A DNA stretch of 64,000 bases from Bacillus_BU sp051233475 (GCF_051233475.1 NZ_JBKFGH010000029.1:1-64000); one strand, 5' to 3'; shown: positions 1-8,262, counted from the stretch's first letter. Notes: a model not told the origin generated them from the sequence alone. Program-made: numbers and translations.

Positions 1-115
1 TCGGAGCTAAAGCTCCTGTGGGGTCTCACCTGTCCCGCTGCTCCCGCAGGAGTCAAGCGCCTTCCTCTCCAATCAACAATGTGTAAAAAATCAACACTGA
101 GCTTTAAGACAGCCC
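1..115 (+). repeat. MITE-like GC-rich element, copy 1, cut by window edge
   Basis: The right-hand part of the dispersed element that recurs at 2353-2539, 36940-37128 and 58967-59150. It shares the block around cctgtggggtctc, the segment ctcccgcaggagtc, two 'atcaaca' stretches, and an end resembling the terminal repeat (ctttaagacagcc, against ctttaacacagcc in the other copies). It has the same orientation as copies 3 and 4. The left end lies outside the window. Confidence 0.8.
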
Positions 116-165
116 TTTTTAAAAATGATGGTCTTGATTACAAAAAAGTTTTTTTATGCACCGTA

Positions 166-194
166 TTGCATATTTAAGCAATTGCGATTACAAT
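166..194 (+). promoter_or_regulatory. Likely sigma-A promoter of the amino-acid binding protein gene
   Basis: TTGCAT (166-171) and TACAAT (189-194) are separated by 17 bp, about 75 bp before the start codon of the lipoprotein gene at 271. No riboswitch or T-box fold was recognised in the short leader. Confidence 0.55.
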
Positions 195-270
195 AAGTTA
201 TGTTGAAAAAATAATTATTGAATAAATAATCAACAAGAGAGAAAACATATTATTTAGGAGGCATTTTAAA

Positions 271-1083
271 ATGAAACAAAAATTTAAGCTAATGTTAGTG
301 TTATTATTTTCATTATCTTTCATCTTAACTGCATGTGGAACAAGCGAAGATAAGGCAGGAGACACAAAGGAATCAAAGAAAACACTTCGTGTTGTGACAG
401 CTGCAGAATATGCTCCATTTGAATATATGGACAAAGGTGAAATCGTAGGTTTTGATGTTGATTTAATGAACGCTGTTGCTAAAGAAGCTGGTTACGAAGT
501 GAAAATCGAAAATGTTGGCTGGGATCCGATTTTTGTTGAGATTGAAGGAAAGCGTGCAGATTTAGCAGCATCTGCTATTACGATTAACGATAAGCGTAAA
601 GCTAGCTATGACTTTACTTCTCCTTACTTCTTATCAACAAATATGATTCTTGTAAAAGAAGGCAGCACTGTAAAAACGGCTGCTGATTTAGAAGGCAAGA
701 AAATTGCCGTTCAAAACGGAACAACTGGACAAGCTGCAGTTGAAAAATTATTTGGAGAAAACAACGAGAATCTTAAGAAGTTCGAAAACATTCCTTTAGC
801 CATTATGGAATTGAAAAACGGCGGTGTTGATGCAGTAGTAGCAGATAACACAGTGGTTGAAGAGTATGTGAAAAACAATCCTAAAGATAAGCTTGTCGTG
901 ATTGAAGATGACAAAGCGTTTGAACCAGAATTCTACGGTTTATTGTTACCAAAAGGCAGCGAGCTAAAAGCTGATATGGATAAAGCGTTAAATACAGTTC
1001 TTGAAAATGGAACATACACTAAGATCTATAAAGAATGGTTTGGTGTAGAACCAAACATTGAAAAATTAACTGAACAACAATAA
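271..1083 (+). CDS. Amino-acid ABC transporter substrate-binding lipoprotein (ArtP-like)
   Basis: Extracytoplasmic solute-binding protein of the family-3 (SBP_bac_3) fold, probably binding a basic or polar amino acid and delivering it to an ABC importer. The N-terminus is a lipoprotein signal (charged start, hydrophobic core, lipobox LTAC with the lipidated Cys near residue 22) followed by an acidic linker. The mature part has the family's opening 'LRVVTAAEYAPFEY', the 'GFDVDLM' segment and 'GTTGQAAVEKL'. A strong AGGAGG site precedes the ATG. The length of 270 residues is normal. A promoter lies in front and a terminator directly behind, so it seems monocistronic. No permease or ATPase gene is adjacent, so its transporter partner must be elsewhere. 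Arginine or lysine as the substrate is only a guess from resemblance to ArtP. Confidence 0.9.
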   Translation: MKQKFKLMLVLLFSLSFILTACGTSEDKAGDTKESKKTLRVVTAAEYAPFEYMDKGEIVGFDVDLMNAVAKEAGYEVKIENVGWDPIFVEIEGKRADLAASAITINDKRKASYDFTSPYFLSTNMILVKEGSTVKTAADLEGKKIAVQNGTTGQAAVEKLFGENNENLKKFENIPLAIMELKNGGVDAVVADNTVVEEYVKNNPKDKLVVIEDDKAFEPEFYGLLLPKGSELKADMDKALNTVLENGTYTKIYKEWFGVEPNIEKLTEQQ

Positions 1084-1094
1084 TAAAGTAAACT

Positions 1095-1133
1095 AACCCA
1101 GGATTGGCTTCAATCCTGGGTTTCTTCTTTTTT
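1095..1133 (+). terminator. Rho-independent terminator
   Basis: A perfect 12-bp stem (AACCCAGGATTG with its complement) and a 4-nt loop, followed by a T-rich run. It ends the binding-protein gene and lies between two convergent genes. Confidence 0.9.
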
Positions 1134-2094
1134 ACACAGTGTCTCGCTCAATCAATTTCACAAATATCTTCTCATGCGTAATATTTGTATGGTCCATTGC
1201 TTGGTAAAACAGTTTCTTTCCAATTTTTATTAGTGGGATTTCAAGTGTTGTGATGTTCATAATTTTAGCAATGGGTTGATTGTCAAATCCCATTAACGCA
1301 AGTTCCTCTGGGATCGAAATGTTTTGCACTTTACAGCAGGTTAAAATACCTGCTGCAACCATATCGCTCGTTACTAAAAGTGCAGATGGCGGGTTATTCA
1401 TTTTTTTGATCCGCTCTACCACTTCTTCCCCATCTTCAAAATTATAACAATCGTAGAAAATGTAATTTGGATCAAATAGTTCATTTATCTCCATTAAAAA
1501 GTCTTTGTAGGCCAATTCTCTTTGTTTACTATTGGCTCCTGATTTTCTTCCGATGGTATACCCAATCCTGCGATGTCCCTTTTGATGAAGATATTCTAGG
1601 GCTTTGTAGAAACCGTTGTAATGGTTTATGTAAGTTGATGATATCTTTCTACCTTCCGTATCCTCACATAAAATAATCGGTCCAAACCTCTGGTACTCCT
1701 CTATTCTCTCCCATTCACATATTCTCGAACAGATGATTAAAGAATCAATTTGCTTATGTTTCAACATATTTAAGGCGTCAATTTCACGCTGTTCCTCGTA
1801 ATTGGTTTGAATGAGAACCAATTTGTATTTGTTTTTCACCGCTTCATTTGCGATCCCTTCCACAAGCAAGCCGAAATAAGGGTGATTCGTGAATGGAACA
1901 ACCACTCCAATCAAAAAGGTTTCTCCCTTGCTTAAATGTACGGCATTAATATTTCGCTGGTAATTTGATTCCTCGATGGCTCGCAAAACAGCCTTCTTTT
2001 TTTCCTCATTAACATATGGATGATGATTTAATACACGCGATACTGTTGTTACGGATACTCCTGCCATCTTTGCAATGTCTTTTATATTCGCCAT
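1132..2094 (-). CDS. LacI-family transcriptional regulator
   Basis: DNA-binding repressor of the LacI/GalR family. Residues 1-50 hold the winged-free HTH and hinge helix (IKDIAKMAGVSVTTVSRVLN, then NEEKKKAVLRAI), and the rest is a periplasmic-binding-protein-like sensor ('GVVVPFTNHPYFG', 'ALLVTSDMVAAGIL', 'LALMGFDNQP'). The length of 320 aa is slightly shorter than usual (about 335). The gene is transcribed alone, convergent with the binding-protein gene, and a 14-bp palindrome lies 35 bp upstream of its start. No sugar gene is adjacent, so the effector cannot be inferred. It may control only itself and distant genes. Confidence 0.92.
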   Translation of the reverse strand: MANIKDIAKMAGVSVTTVSRVLNHHPYVNEEKKKAVLRAIEESNYQRNINAVHLSKGETFLIGVVVPFTNHPYFGLLVEGIANEAVKNKYKLVLIQTNYEEQREIDALNMLKHKQIDSLIICSRICEWERIEEYQRFGPIILCEDTEGRKISSTYINHYNGFYKALEYLHQKGHRRIGYTIGRKSGANSKQRELAYKDFLMEINELFDPNYIFYDCYNFEDGEEVVERIKKMNNPPSALLVTSDMVAAGILTCCKVQNISIPEELALMGFDNQPIAKIMNITTLEIPLIKIGKKLFYQAMDHTNITHEKIFVKLIERDTV

Positions 2095-2128
2095 TTTGAA
2101 CTCACCTTTTTGAAAAATCTTCTTGCTC

Positions 2129-2142
2129 TGAAATGCGTTTCA
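2129..2142. promoter_or_regulatory. Candidate LacI-family operator (autoregulation)
   Basis: The sequence TGAAATGCGTTTCA has 5-bp arms TGAAA/TTTCA around a 4-bp centre. The size and half-site style fit LacI-family operators, though the centre differs from the cre consensus. It sits between the regulator gene and the divergent small gene at 2183, so it could control both. Confidence 0.45.
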
Positions 2143-2182
2143 TAAAATAAGCTTATTTTGAAAAATAAAGGAGGAATGTTTT

Positions 2183-2377
2183 ATGGTCACGCTCGTTGGT
2201 ATCCTTTGCTTAATTTTTATTTGTAGTTCCATATTAATTTTAACACCCCTTGCTACCTCTTCTTATCAAAAAAGAAGCTATATGGAAGGCACAAAAGACA
2301 ACTATTCCTATCTATTCGATGTATATGATGAAACCTTTTTTCTTTTTGAGAAAAGCTGTTTAAAAGAACAATGTTGA
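2183..2377 (+). CDS. Small single-span membrane protein, 3' end formed by a repeat
   Basis: A 64-aa protein of unknown function. Residues 3-25 form one hydrophobic membrane span, followed by a short polar, Tyr-rich tail. An excellent AAAGGAGG site lies 8 nt before the ATG, which argues for real translation. The last residues and the stop codon fall inside the left end of MITE-like copy 2 (2353-2539), so the reading frame may have been truncated or extended by insertion of that element. The gene diverges from the LacI-type regulator across a candidate operator. No family was recognised. Confidence 0.55.
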   Translation: MVTLVGILCLIFICSSILILTPLATSSYQKRSYMEGTKDNYSYLFDVYDETFFLFEKSCLKEQC

Positions 2378-2539
2378 TTTTTGAACACTCTGTTGATTGG
2401 AGAGAAAGGTGGGAGACTCCTGCGGGAGAAGGTGTCACGGGAGACCCCACAGGCACTATGGCGCCGAGGAGGCTCCCGGACTCCCCCGCGGAAAGCGAGC
2501 ACCTGGAACGGAAATCAACAGACTAATTTAACACAGCCT
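2353..2539 (-). repeat. MITE-like GC-rich element, copy 2 (inverted orientation)
   Basis: A 187-bp element in reverse orientation to the other copies. Its right end, TTTAACACAGCCT, matches the terminal repeat, and the left end (AAGCTGTTTAAA) is a decayed version. The inside holds the conserved blocks gactcctgcgggagaagg and gggagaccccacaggc. No coding capacity was seen. Confidence 0.8.
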
Positions 2540-2592
2540 TGAGAAAAAATAAATCTACTTTGTTCTTATTATAATACAGTGTTCCAGTCACT

Positions 2593-2622
2593 AAAAAAAC
2601 CTCTCCAATTGGAGAGGTTTTT
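2593..2622 (-). terminator. Terminator of brnQ
   Basis: The palindrome cctctccaattggagagg is flanked by A and T runs, giving a good U-tract on the minus strand directly behind the brnQ stop codon. Confidence 0.9.
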
Positions 2623-2628
2623 AATGGA

Positions 2629-4008
2629 TTATGCAGCAGTTTCTGTTTTGTTTTTCAAACGCAATCCAGAAGCTTTTAATACGCGAGCGATAGCTCCAGT
2701 GACTACAATGGTAACTAAAACCGGAAGCAACCAGCCAAGTCCTTCGTTGTATAATGGCAAGTTCTTTTCATAAAATGAAACAATTGGCACCATCCATCCA
2801 AAGTATTCGATTCCGATTAAAGCGCAGAATGTTTTAAAACCATCAATGATACTGATCATAAATGTTACTACTGTAGCTGCAACGTATACAATCCGAGAAT
2901 GGTTAAATAATTTAGATAAAAACGTTAGAAGCATCAATGATACTGCTAATGGATATAAGAACATTAATACAGGAATAGAGTAATTAATAATGTTCGACAA
3001 ACCAAAGTTTGCAATGATTAATGAAACTAAAGAGAAGAACAGAACCCACTTCTTATAGCTAATTTTAGGGAATAAAGTATTAAAATATTCTCCACATGCT
3101 GTCATCAAACCGATACTCGTTGTAAGACAAGCTAGAAGAATAATGACAGAAAGCATAACCGTTCCTGCTGTTCCAAAATAATGCGCTGCTGTTTTGCCAA
3201 GTACAGGGCCACCAGTTGCAAGTAGGCCAAACATTTCTGTGCTAGTTGCTCCTAAATAAGCAACTCCTACATAAATGATTCCAAGGAATACTGTTGCAAC
3301 AACTCCCGATTTTGCTGAAGCCATAAGGACTCCACGAGTAGAAGTAACACCCATCGAACGAATCGCATTAATAACGATGATACCGAACACGAGTGATGCG
3401 AGTGCATCCATCGTGTTATAACCTTCCATGAAGCCTTTCATGAACGCGCCACTTGCATAAGCTTCTTGAGGTGCTTCAATAGAACCCATTGGTTTAACAA
3501 CGACCATAATCAATAATACAAAAAGAAGAATTAGAATTCCTGGTGAAAGGAATTTCCCAACATTATCAACGATTTTTGCTGGATTTAAAGAAAACCAAAG
3601 GGTAACTCCGAAAAATATAAGTGTAAATACAATTAATCCTACTTGTCCAAAGCTTTCACCAACAAACGGAGCGATTCCGATATCGTATGAAACAGCGCCG
3701 GTTCTTGGTGCTGCAAAGAATGGCCCGATTGTTAAATATAATAATGAAGTAAAAACAGCACCATACATCGGATGAATCCGGCCTGCAAGCTCCTGCAGGT
3801 TTTTACTTCCCGAGATGCCCATTGCTAAAATTCCTAAGAATGGCAGCCCAATACCCGTAATTAAAAATCCTACTACTGCCTGCCAAACGTTTGAACCTGC
3901 ATTTTGTCCAAGAGATGCTGGAAAGATTAAATTGCCTGCACCAAAGAATAATGCAAACAACATTACTCCTACAACGAAATACTTCGAAAATGGTAACTTA
4001 TTTTCCAT
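2629..4008 (-). CDS. brnQ: Branched-chain amino acid carrier, BrnQ/LivII family
   Basis: Secondary, cation-coupled importer of leucine, isoleucine and valine in the cytoplasmic membrane. The 459-aa sequence contains about twelve hydrophobic spans and the family's N-terminal signature 'LFFGAGNLIFPASLGQ' (residues 18-34), a very conserved motif of LivII carriers. The ATG has AGGAGG about 10 nt upstream. The gene is monocistronic, with its own terminator. A CodY-box-like sequence lies about 50 bp upstream, which would fit repression under rich nitrogen supply as for Bacillus branched-chain amino acid carriers (inference). Confidence 0.95.
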   Translation of the reverse strand: MENKLPFSKYFVVGVMLFALFFGAGNLIFPASLGQNAGSNVWQAVVGFLITGIGLPFLGILAMGISGSKNLQELAGRIHPMYGAVFTSLLYLTIGPFFAAPRTGAVSYDIGIAPFVGESFGQVGLIVFTLIFFGVTLWFSLNPAKIVDNVGKFLSPGILILLFVLLIMVVVKPMGSIEAPQEAYASGAFMKGFMEGYNTMDALASLVFGIIVINAIRSMGVTSTRGVLMASAKSGVVATVFLGIIYVGVAYLGATSTEMFGLLATGGPVLGKTAAHYFGTAGTVMLSVIILLACLTTSIGLMTACGEYFNTLFPKISYKKWVLFFSLVSLIIANFGLSNIINYSIPVLMFLYPLAVSLMLLTFLSKLFNHSRIVYVAATVVTFMISIIDGFKTFCALIGIEYFGWMVPIVSFYEKNLPLYNEGLGWLLPVLVTIVVTGAIARVLKASGLRLKNKTETAA

Positions 4009-4056
4009 ATTTTTTGTTCCTCCTATGATGTCAATACATAATTTTAGAAAAAAATA

Positions 4057-4071
4057 ATTTTTCAGATAAAT
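4057..4071 (-). promoter_or_regulatory. Possible CodY box upstream of brnQ
   Basis: On the minus strand the 15-mer ATTTATCTGAAAAAT matches the CodY consensus AATTTTCWGAAAATT at 12 of 15 positions. The surroundings are very AT-rich, so a chance match is possible. Confidence 0.35.
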
Positions 4072-4422
4072 TTAATATATCACAATAGTAATCTTACTTT
4101 TCTTCCGGGCGAAACGCAACAATTTTTTTGATGTTTTTTTTTGACAATTTTAAAAAGACAAAAAGTAACAGTTGATAAATTAAAATTTTTTTATTTTCGC
4201 TAGATACAATTTCGGTATCTAAAAACCGAAATTTATAATTATTTTGATATAATTTTATTTTCAGTTTTTAATAGCTACAATGAAGCATAAATGAATCCTC
4301 CTCATTTGCTGATTAAGACGTACCTTTGACTGAAGTCGGCTTTTTTTCTCTTCTTTTTTACAATCCTCAAGAATACACTTGGATATTGGAAATATCTATT
4401 CTGTTGGATTGGGAGGAAAATA
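4072..4422. other. AT-rich intergenic region between brnQ and the DinB-like gene
   Basis: About 350 bp of A/T-rich sequence between divergent genes. It must contain both promoters, but none could be chosen with confidence. No T-box, riboswitch, repeat or small gene with a convincing ribosome binding site was seen. Confidence 0.5.
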
Positions 4423-4899
4423 ATGAATACAACCAAAAAATCAATCGTAGATAGCTGGCTTCGTCATCGGCTCGTTACAAATGAAATCATCGAAATGATT
4501 TCAGACGATGATCTTCTCTTTAAGCCCTGGGACAAAGCTTTGAGTTTAAAGGATCTAGTGCTTCACATAGGGAATGCCGGAGATTACTTTGTCAGGGCCG
4601 TGATAGAAGGATCTGCAGTAAGACCATCCGGACAACAACCAGAGGTTCAAACCGCTTTACAGTTACAACAATTTTTAGCTGAAGTAACGTCAAATACCAG
4701 GAATAATCTTGAAAGCTTAACAGCTAAACAATTGGAAAACCCTGTTGATTTAACCCAGCTATTAGGAACCAAGCTTCCAGGTAGGCATGTGTTGCAAATA
4801 ATGAGAGAACATGAAATTCACCATAAAGGGCAACTATTTACCTACGCTCGTATGATTGGCTTAAAAAACCTCCCTAAATTTATAAAAAAACAATTATAG
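4423..4899 (+). CDS. DinB family protein
   Basis: Member of the DinB/YfiT four-helix-bundle superfamily, small metal-binding proteins. Some relatives are thiol-dependent transferases and others are DNA-damage-induced proteins of unknown activity. The three-histidine metal site is visible: a His in 'LVLHIGNAG' (near residue 47) and the pair in 'HEIHHKGQLFTYAR' near residues 128-132. The length (158 aa) is typical, and the ATG is preceded by GGGAGG. It stands alone between divergent brnQ and a convergent zinc-ribbon gene. The substrate is unknown. Confidence 0.88.
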   Translation: MNTTKKSIVDSWLRHRLVTNEIIEMISDDDLLFKPWDKALSLKDLVLHIGNAGDYFVRAVIEGSAVRPSGQQPEVQTALQLQQFLAEVTSNTRNNLESLTAKQLENPVDLTQLLGTKLPGRHVLQIMREHEIHHKGQLFTYARMIGLKNLPKFIKKQL

Positions 4900-4960
4900 A
4901 GTAAGTGATTTAAGAATTATTGAGATACTCCAATCAAGCCAACTATCTATTATAAAAGTA

Positions 4961-4999
4961 AAAAGCAGGAGCTCCATTTTCAAGCTTCCTGCTTTTACA
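4961..4999. terminator. Bidirectional terminator
   Basis: AAAAGCAGGAGC and its imperfect complement GCTTCCTGCTTTT enclose a short loop between the convergent DinB-like gene and the YjdM gene. A and T runs flank both sides. Confidence 0.85.
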
Positions 5000-5015
5000 T
5001 TGTATGGAACCAGCT

Positions 5016-5348
5016 TTAGATCTTTTTAACAAATTCTGATTTTAATTTCATCGCGCCGAAACCTTCAATTTTACAATCGATATCATGGTCGCCTTCGACT
5101 AAACGGATATTTTTAACTTTTGTACCTATTTTAATAACGGATGAGCTCCCTTTTACTTTTAAGTCCTTAATGACTGAAACGGTATCGCCATCGTTTAATA
5201 CATTTCCATTAGCATCTTTAATAATCTTTGTATCTTCAGATACAGATTCTAAAGACCACTCGTGTGCACATTCGGGGCAGACAAAAAGGCTTCCATCCTC
5301 GTATGTATATTCTGAATTACATTTTGGGCAATTTGGTAAATGAGACAT
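5016..5348 (-). CDS. yjdM: Zinc-ribbon protein YjdM (PhnA domain)
   Basis: Cytoplasmic protein of the PhnA/YjdM family, historically tied to alkylphosphonate use but without an established activity. The N-terminal zinc ribbon has two CxxC pairs ('CPKC' and 'CPEC'). The C-terminal SH3-like barrel carries 'DGDTVSVIKDLKVKG' and 'GTKVKNIRLVEGDHDIDCKI'. The start was set at the ATG preceded by GGAGG with 9 nt spacing (MSHLPNCPKC), 16 codons inside the longest frame, giving the family's usual length of about 110 aa. It stands alone, convergent with the DinB-like gene. Confidence 0.9.
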   Translation of the reverse strand: MSHLPNCPKCNSEYTYEDGSLFVCPECAHEWSLESVSEDTKIIKDANGNVLNDGDTVSVIKDLKVKGSSSVIKIGTKVKNIRLVEGDHDIDCKIEGFGAMKLKSEFVKKI

Positions 5349-5436
5349 TAATATTTTTCCTCCATTTGTTAAATTTTCAATTTTTTTGTGTTTCACCGGA
5401 CATGTCGCACACCCTAGAAAAGGAGACTTCTTTTCC

Positions 5437-6324
5437 TTACTTCACATCAATAACCCATGCTGCTTTTGCTCCAGTGATATTATTTTTATAATAGATTTTA
5501 TAAGGGCCTTTTCCTGATACACCATAAGTCTGTTGACCTTTCAGTAGTTTTCCAGGTTGAATTTTCCCATTAAAATAAGCAACTGGATAGGTATCCATTT
5601 TATCACCTTTATAGTCATAGACCTCAAAGTCTGAATCAGTAATAAACGCTTCAGCTTGACCATCATTTTGGAACTCAAGATCTAATAACAATACTTTGAC
5701 CGGTTGGTTTTCTTCAAACTCAACCCGTTGATCAGTGTACTGAGCATTCGTAAAAGTAATAATGTTTCCTTCAACATCTACTTTATCCCCAAGCTTGAAT
5801 GTCCCTAAAATTTTAGGACGGCCAGTGTCTTCATCAAAATCAATTGGGCCATTATTTTCTGCAATCACTGTACCTGCTAAGTCTTGTGAGCGGATAACGG
5901 GATCCTTTTGATCATCAAACAATTCAGTATGAGCATAAAATTGCCGAATAAACGTATCCATCACGGCAGCTTGGATTAAGTTCTCAAATGACGCTCCATC
6001 AGAATTATTAACTGTCAAAACAACCGTTTTATTATCAACAAGTTCAGCATCACTATAAAGCGATTTTCCGTTTTCATTTTCATCGGTTATTCGGAGCAGT
6101 ATTTCCTTGAAATCTTGTTTGGAGAAGTATAGCTTATCCCAATCAAAATGATTTTGATTTTTCCAATCAAAATTTCCCAGTTCGTCTAAAGATGTAAATT
6201 CCCTTTTCTCTTGGCCAATTTCTTCAACTTTTTGATTCGTAGATTCTACGTCCACAAAACATGATACCAAAAGTATCGGAATAAGCAAACCAATTGAGAC
6301 AATTATAAATCTTTTTAGCAACAA
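5437..6324 (-). CDS. Secreted lipoprotein with DUF4352-like C-terminal domain
   Basis: A 295-aa predicted lipoprotein, starting with TTG 5 nt behind GGGGAG. The signal peptide ends in lipobox LVSC (Cys near 22). The region up to about residue 150 is polar, with no recognised motif. The C-terminal 130 residues look like an Ig-like beta-sandwich of the DUF4352 type ('VKVLLLDLEFQNDGQAEAF', 'YDYKGDKMDTYP', 'GKIQPGKLLKGQQTYGVSG'), a fold used by many Gram-positive surface lipoproteins for unknown binding. It is monocistronic, and no partner gene suggests a pathway. Confidence 0.8.
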   Translation of the reverse strand: MLLKRFIIVSIGLLIPILLVSCFVDVESTNQKVEEIGQEKREFTSLDELGNFDWKNQNHFDWDKLYFSKQDFKEILLRITDENENGKSLYSDAELVDNKTVVLTVNNSDGASFENLIQAAVMDTFIRQFYAHTELFDDQKDPVIRSQDLAGTVIAENNGPIDFDEDTGRPKILGTFKLGDKVDVEGNIITFTNAQYTDQRVEFEENQPVKVLLLDLEFQNDGQAEAFITDSDFEVYDYKGDKMDTYPVAYFNGKIQPGKLLKGQQTYGVSGKGPYKIYYKNNITGAKAAWVIDVK

Positions 6325-6560
6325 CTTTTCTCCCCTTTGCGTGGTATTCCTGCAAATTATGTACTTTTCTTATATTAGACTATTGGAAATGGAATTCCAA
6401 CCGTTTTTATTTGTGATTCTGCTAAATTTTTCTAGTAGTTTACTATCCTTTTACTGGGTACGCACCCAATTCTGGATCCATGTATCATTTCGTATTCAGG
6501 AAACTTAGCGTTCTACCACATTTCTATAGGAATATTATAAGTATGAAGTGAGGTGATCAC

Positions 6561-7622
6561 ATGGAAAGGGAACGGATTGTCCCATTTTTAACAACAAGAA
6601 GCTTAGAGCCAGAAAATCAGGAATCCCCTATCCACTTTCTTAATTATTGGCAAACACCAACGAAATATTTTTATCTACGAAACCATTTTCCCTACCCTTT
6701 TCTCACCCAAAATCATTTATGGTTGCAAATTTCCGGTCAAGTAAGACAGCCTCGTTACTTACATTATTATGAAATCATTTCTATGCCTACTAAATCTATT
6801 GTAACTCCACTTGAGTGCGCAGGTAATAAGCGGAACTATTTTGTCCCAAAAGTGTATGGCGAACAGTGGGAAGATGGAGCGATCAGCCAAGGAAAATGGA
6901 CGGGGATTCCTTTGATTGAGCTTCTTAAAAATGTCGGGGTTTCTGAATCGGCTAAAGAAATTGTTTTTCACGGAGCGGACAGCGGGAAGAAACCCGGAGT
7001 CGAAGGAAATATCCATTTTGCAAGAAGCCTTCCAATCGAAAAAGCCCTCCATCCCGACACGTTGATTGCCTTTCAATATAATGATCAACCGCTTAGCTTA
7101 AAGCATGGTTTTCCGTTTAGATTAATCGTTCCGAATTGGTACGGAATGGCTTCAGTAAAATGGCTCAGCAGACTTGAAGTAATCGACCGTCCTTTTGAAG
7201 GCCACTTTCAAACAGAAGATTATGTATATTATCCTCAAAGAGACAAGGACAAAGACCGTTTTCCGGTTACAACTATGAATATAAATTCAACCATTCTTCA
7301 GCCTCTACATTTAACAATCTTGCCAAAGGGGAGTCATGAAATTAACGGGATTGCTTGGACAGGAGAAGGAGTGATTTCCGAGGTAGAAATAAGCTTTGAT
7401 AAAGGAGATACTTGGCGAAAAACCACCCTTCACAAAAACCAGTATCAAACCTATGCTTGGGTCAATTGGTCCTACAACTGGGACGTTGGAGTAAAAGGTG
7501 AGTACACAATTTACTCAAGGGCAAAGGATACCGCCGGACGAATTCAACCGTTAACAGCTTTTTGGAATCAAAAGGGCTATGGCTATAACGCCGTATCGAT
7601 AATCAAAATCAAAGTCGAGTAA
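6561..7622 (+). CDS. Sulfite-oxidase-family molybdopterin oxidoreductase
   Basis: Molybdenum-cofactor enzyme of the sulfite oxidase superfamily. The Mo-pterin domain occupies residues 45-210, with the cysteine ligand in 'TPLECAGNKR' (near residue 91) and 'GADSGKKPG', 'HGFPFRLIVPNWYG', 'SVKWLSRLEV' following. The C-terminal part ('PKGSHEINGIAWTGEGVISEVEISFDKG' region) matches the Mo-co dimerisation domain. The length of 353 aa is normal. No signal peptide or twin-arginine motif is present, so it is probably cytoplasmic, unlike many bacterial relatives. No heme domain is fused and no cytochrome gene is adjacent, so the electron acceptor is unknown. Sulfite oxidation is the default guess. Confidence 0.9.
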   Translation: MERERIVPFLTTRSLEPENQESPIHFLNYWQTPTKYFYLRNHFPYPFLTQNHLWLQISGQVRQPRYLHYYEIISMPTKSIVTPLECAGNKRNYFVPKVYGEQWEDGAISQGKWTGIPLIELLKNVGVSESAKEIVFHGADSGKKPGVEGNIHFARSLPIEKALHPDTLIAFQYNDQPLSLKHGFPFRLIVPNWYGMASVKWLSRLEVIDRPFEGHFQTEDYVYYPQRDKDKDRFPVTTMNINSTILQPLHLTILPKGSHEINGIAWTGEGVISEVEISFDKGDTWRKTTLHKNQYQTYAWVNWSYNWDVGVKGEYTIYSRAKDTAGRIQPLTAFWNQKGYGYNAVSIIKIKVE

Positions 7623-7631
7623 ATAATTATG

Positions 7632-7665
7632 GGCATCATCCATTTTCGGACGATGCCCTCACATT
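7632..7665 (+). terminator. Terminator-like hairpin behind the molybdoenzyme gene
   Basis: GGGCATCATCC pairs with GGACGATGCCC (one mismatch) across a 6-nt loop directly after the stop codon. The T-tract is weak. Confidence 0.65.
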
Positions 7666-7683
7666 TCTGATTGGTTAGTATTT

Positions 7684-7851
7684 TTATAATCCTCCACAAG
7701 AAGGATTATCATCATTGGTAGATTGTGTTGATCGGTCTTCTTCGATTGAATTTGACACCGATTCTAATCCATAGCCAGTCGAACTAATTTCTAAACTTTC
7801 TTTTTCTTCTTTTCTTTTAGCTAACGAATAAGTTCTTTTATTAGTATCCAT
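7684..7851 (-). CDS. 55-aa acidic/polar hypothetical protein downstream of the CMD gene
   Basis: A short reading frame, MDTNKRTYSL... to ...DDNPSCGGL. The product is hydrophilic, with a Lys/Glu-rich middle and a Ser/Asp-rich tail ending in a Cys-Gly-Gly segment. AGGTGG lies 4 nt before the ATG, and the gene begins 12 nt behind the stop codon of the CMD-family gene, so the two are probably co-transcribed. No family was recognised. The ending with Cys close to the C-terminus is notable next to a redox-active AhpD-like protein, but any link is speculation. Confidence 0.55.
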   Translation of the reverse strand: MDTNKRTYSLAKRKEEKESLEISSTGYGLESVSNSIEEDRSTQSTNDDNPSCGGL

Positions 7852-7863
7852 TCCGGCCACCTA

Positions 7864-8262
7864 TCATTGTGTCATTTGATTAAGATCAGAAATGCAATCT
7901 TGAACTAGTGTTACCGCTTGACTCATCGCTGCGCCGCCGCCAACCGCAGCGGTTACCCCTAAGGCTTCAAGTATTTCTTCTTCGCTTGCGCCTTGGTCAA
8001 GGCAGCCTTTCGTATGATAAATAATACAATACTCATCCTGTGAATATACACTAATGCCTAACGCAATTAACTGCTTTTCCTTTTGGGATAGGACGCCTTC
8101 TTTAAAACATGCCTCAGTAAACTCATTGAAATGTCGGGCGATTTCCGGCATTTTTTGCGTAAAAGTGCCTAGCCCATGTTTATATTCATGCAGTGCGGCT
8201 TCCGTTTCATTTCGAGGAATATAATCTTCCATCTCCTTACCACTCCATTCATTCAATATCAC
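7864..8262 (-). CDS. Carboxymuconolactone decarboxylase (CMD/AhpD-like) family protein
   Basis: All-helical CMD-family protein of the AhpD-like peroxidase/disulfide-reductase type. The characteristic motif 'DEYCIIYHTKGC' (near residues 75-86) supplies a Cys and a His at the positions used in AhpD-type catalysis. The glycine-rich 'GVTAAVGGGAAMSQAV' helix is also typical. The longest frame begins with GTG at 8262. The in-frame ATG at codon 11 (MEDYIPRN) has AAGGAG touching it with no spacer, so the start is uncertain. It is followed closely by a 55-aa gene. Substrate and reductant are unknown. Confidence 0.85.
   Translation of the reverse strand: MILNEWSGKEMEDYIPRNETEAALHEYKHGLGTFTQKMPEIARHFNEFTEACFKEGVLSQKEKQLIALGISVYSQDEYCIIYHTKGCLDQGASEEEILEALGVTAAVGGGAAMSQAVTLVQDCISDLNQMTQ

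Noticed and set aside
2308..2502. Arg/Pro-rich frames inside the MITE-like copies
   Set aside because: They follow the GC-rich element and differ between copies, with no conservation of protein sequence.
4072..4422. T-box or amino-acid riboswitch before brnQ
   Set aside because: No T-box core (AGGGTGG-like) or terminator/antiterminator pair was found on either strand.
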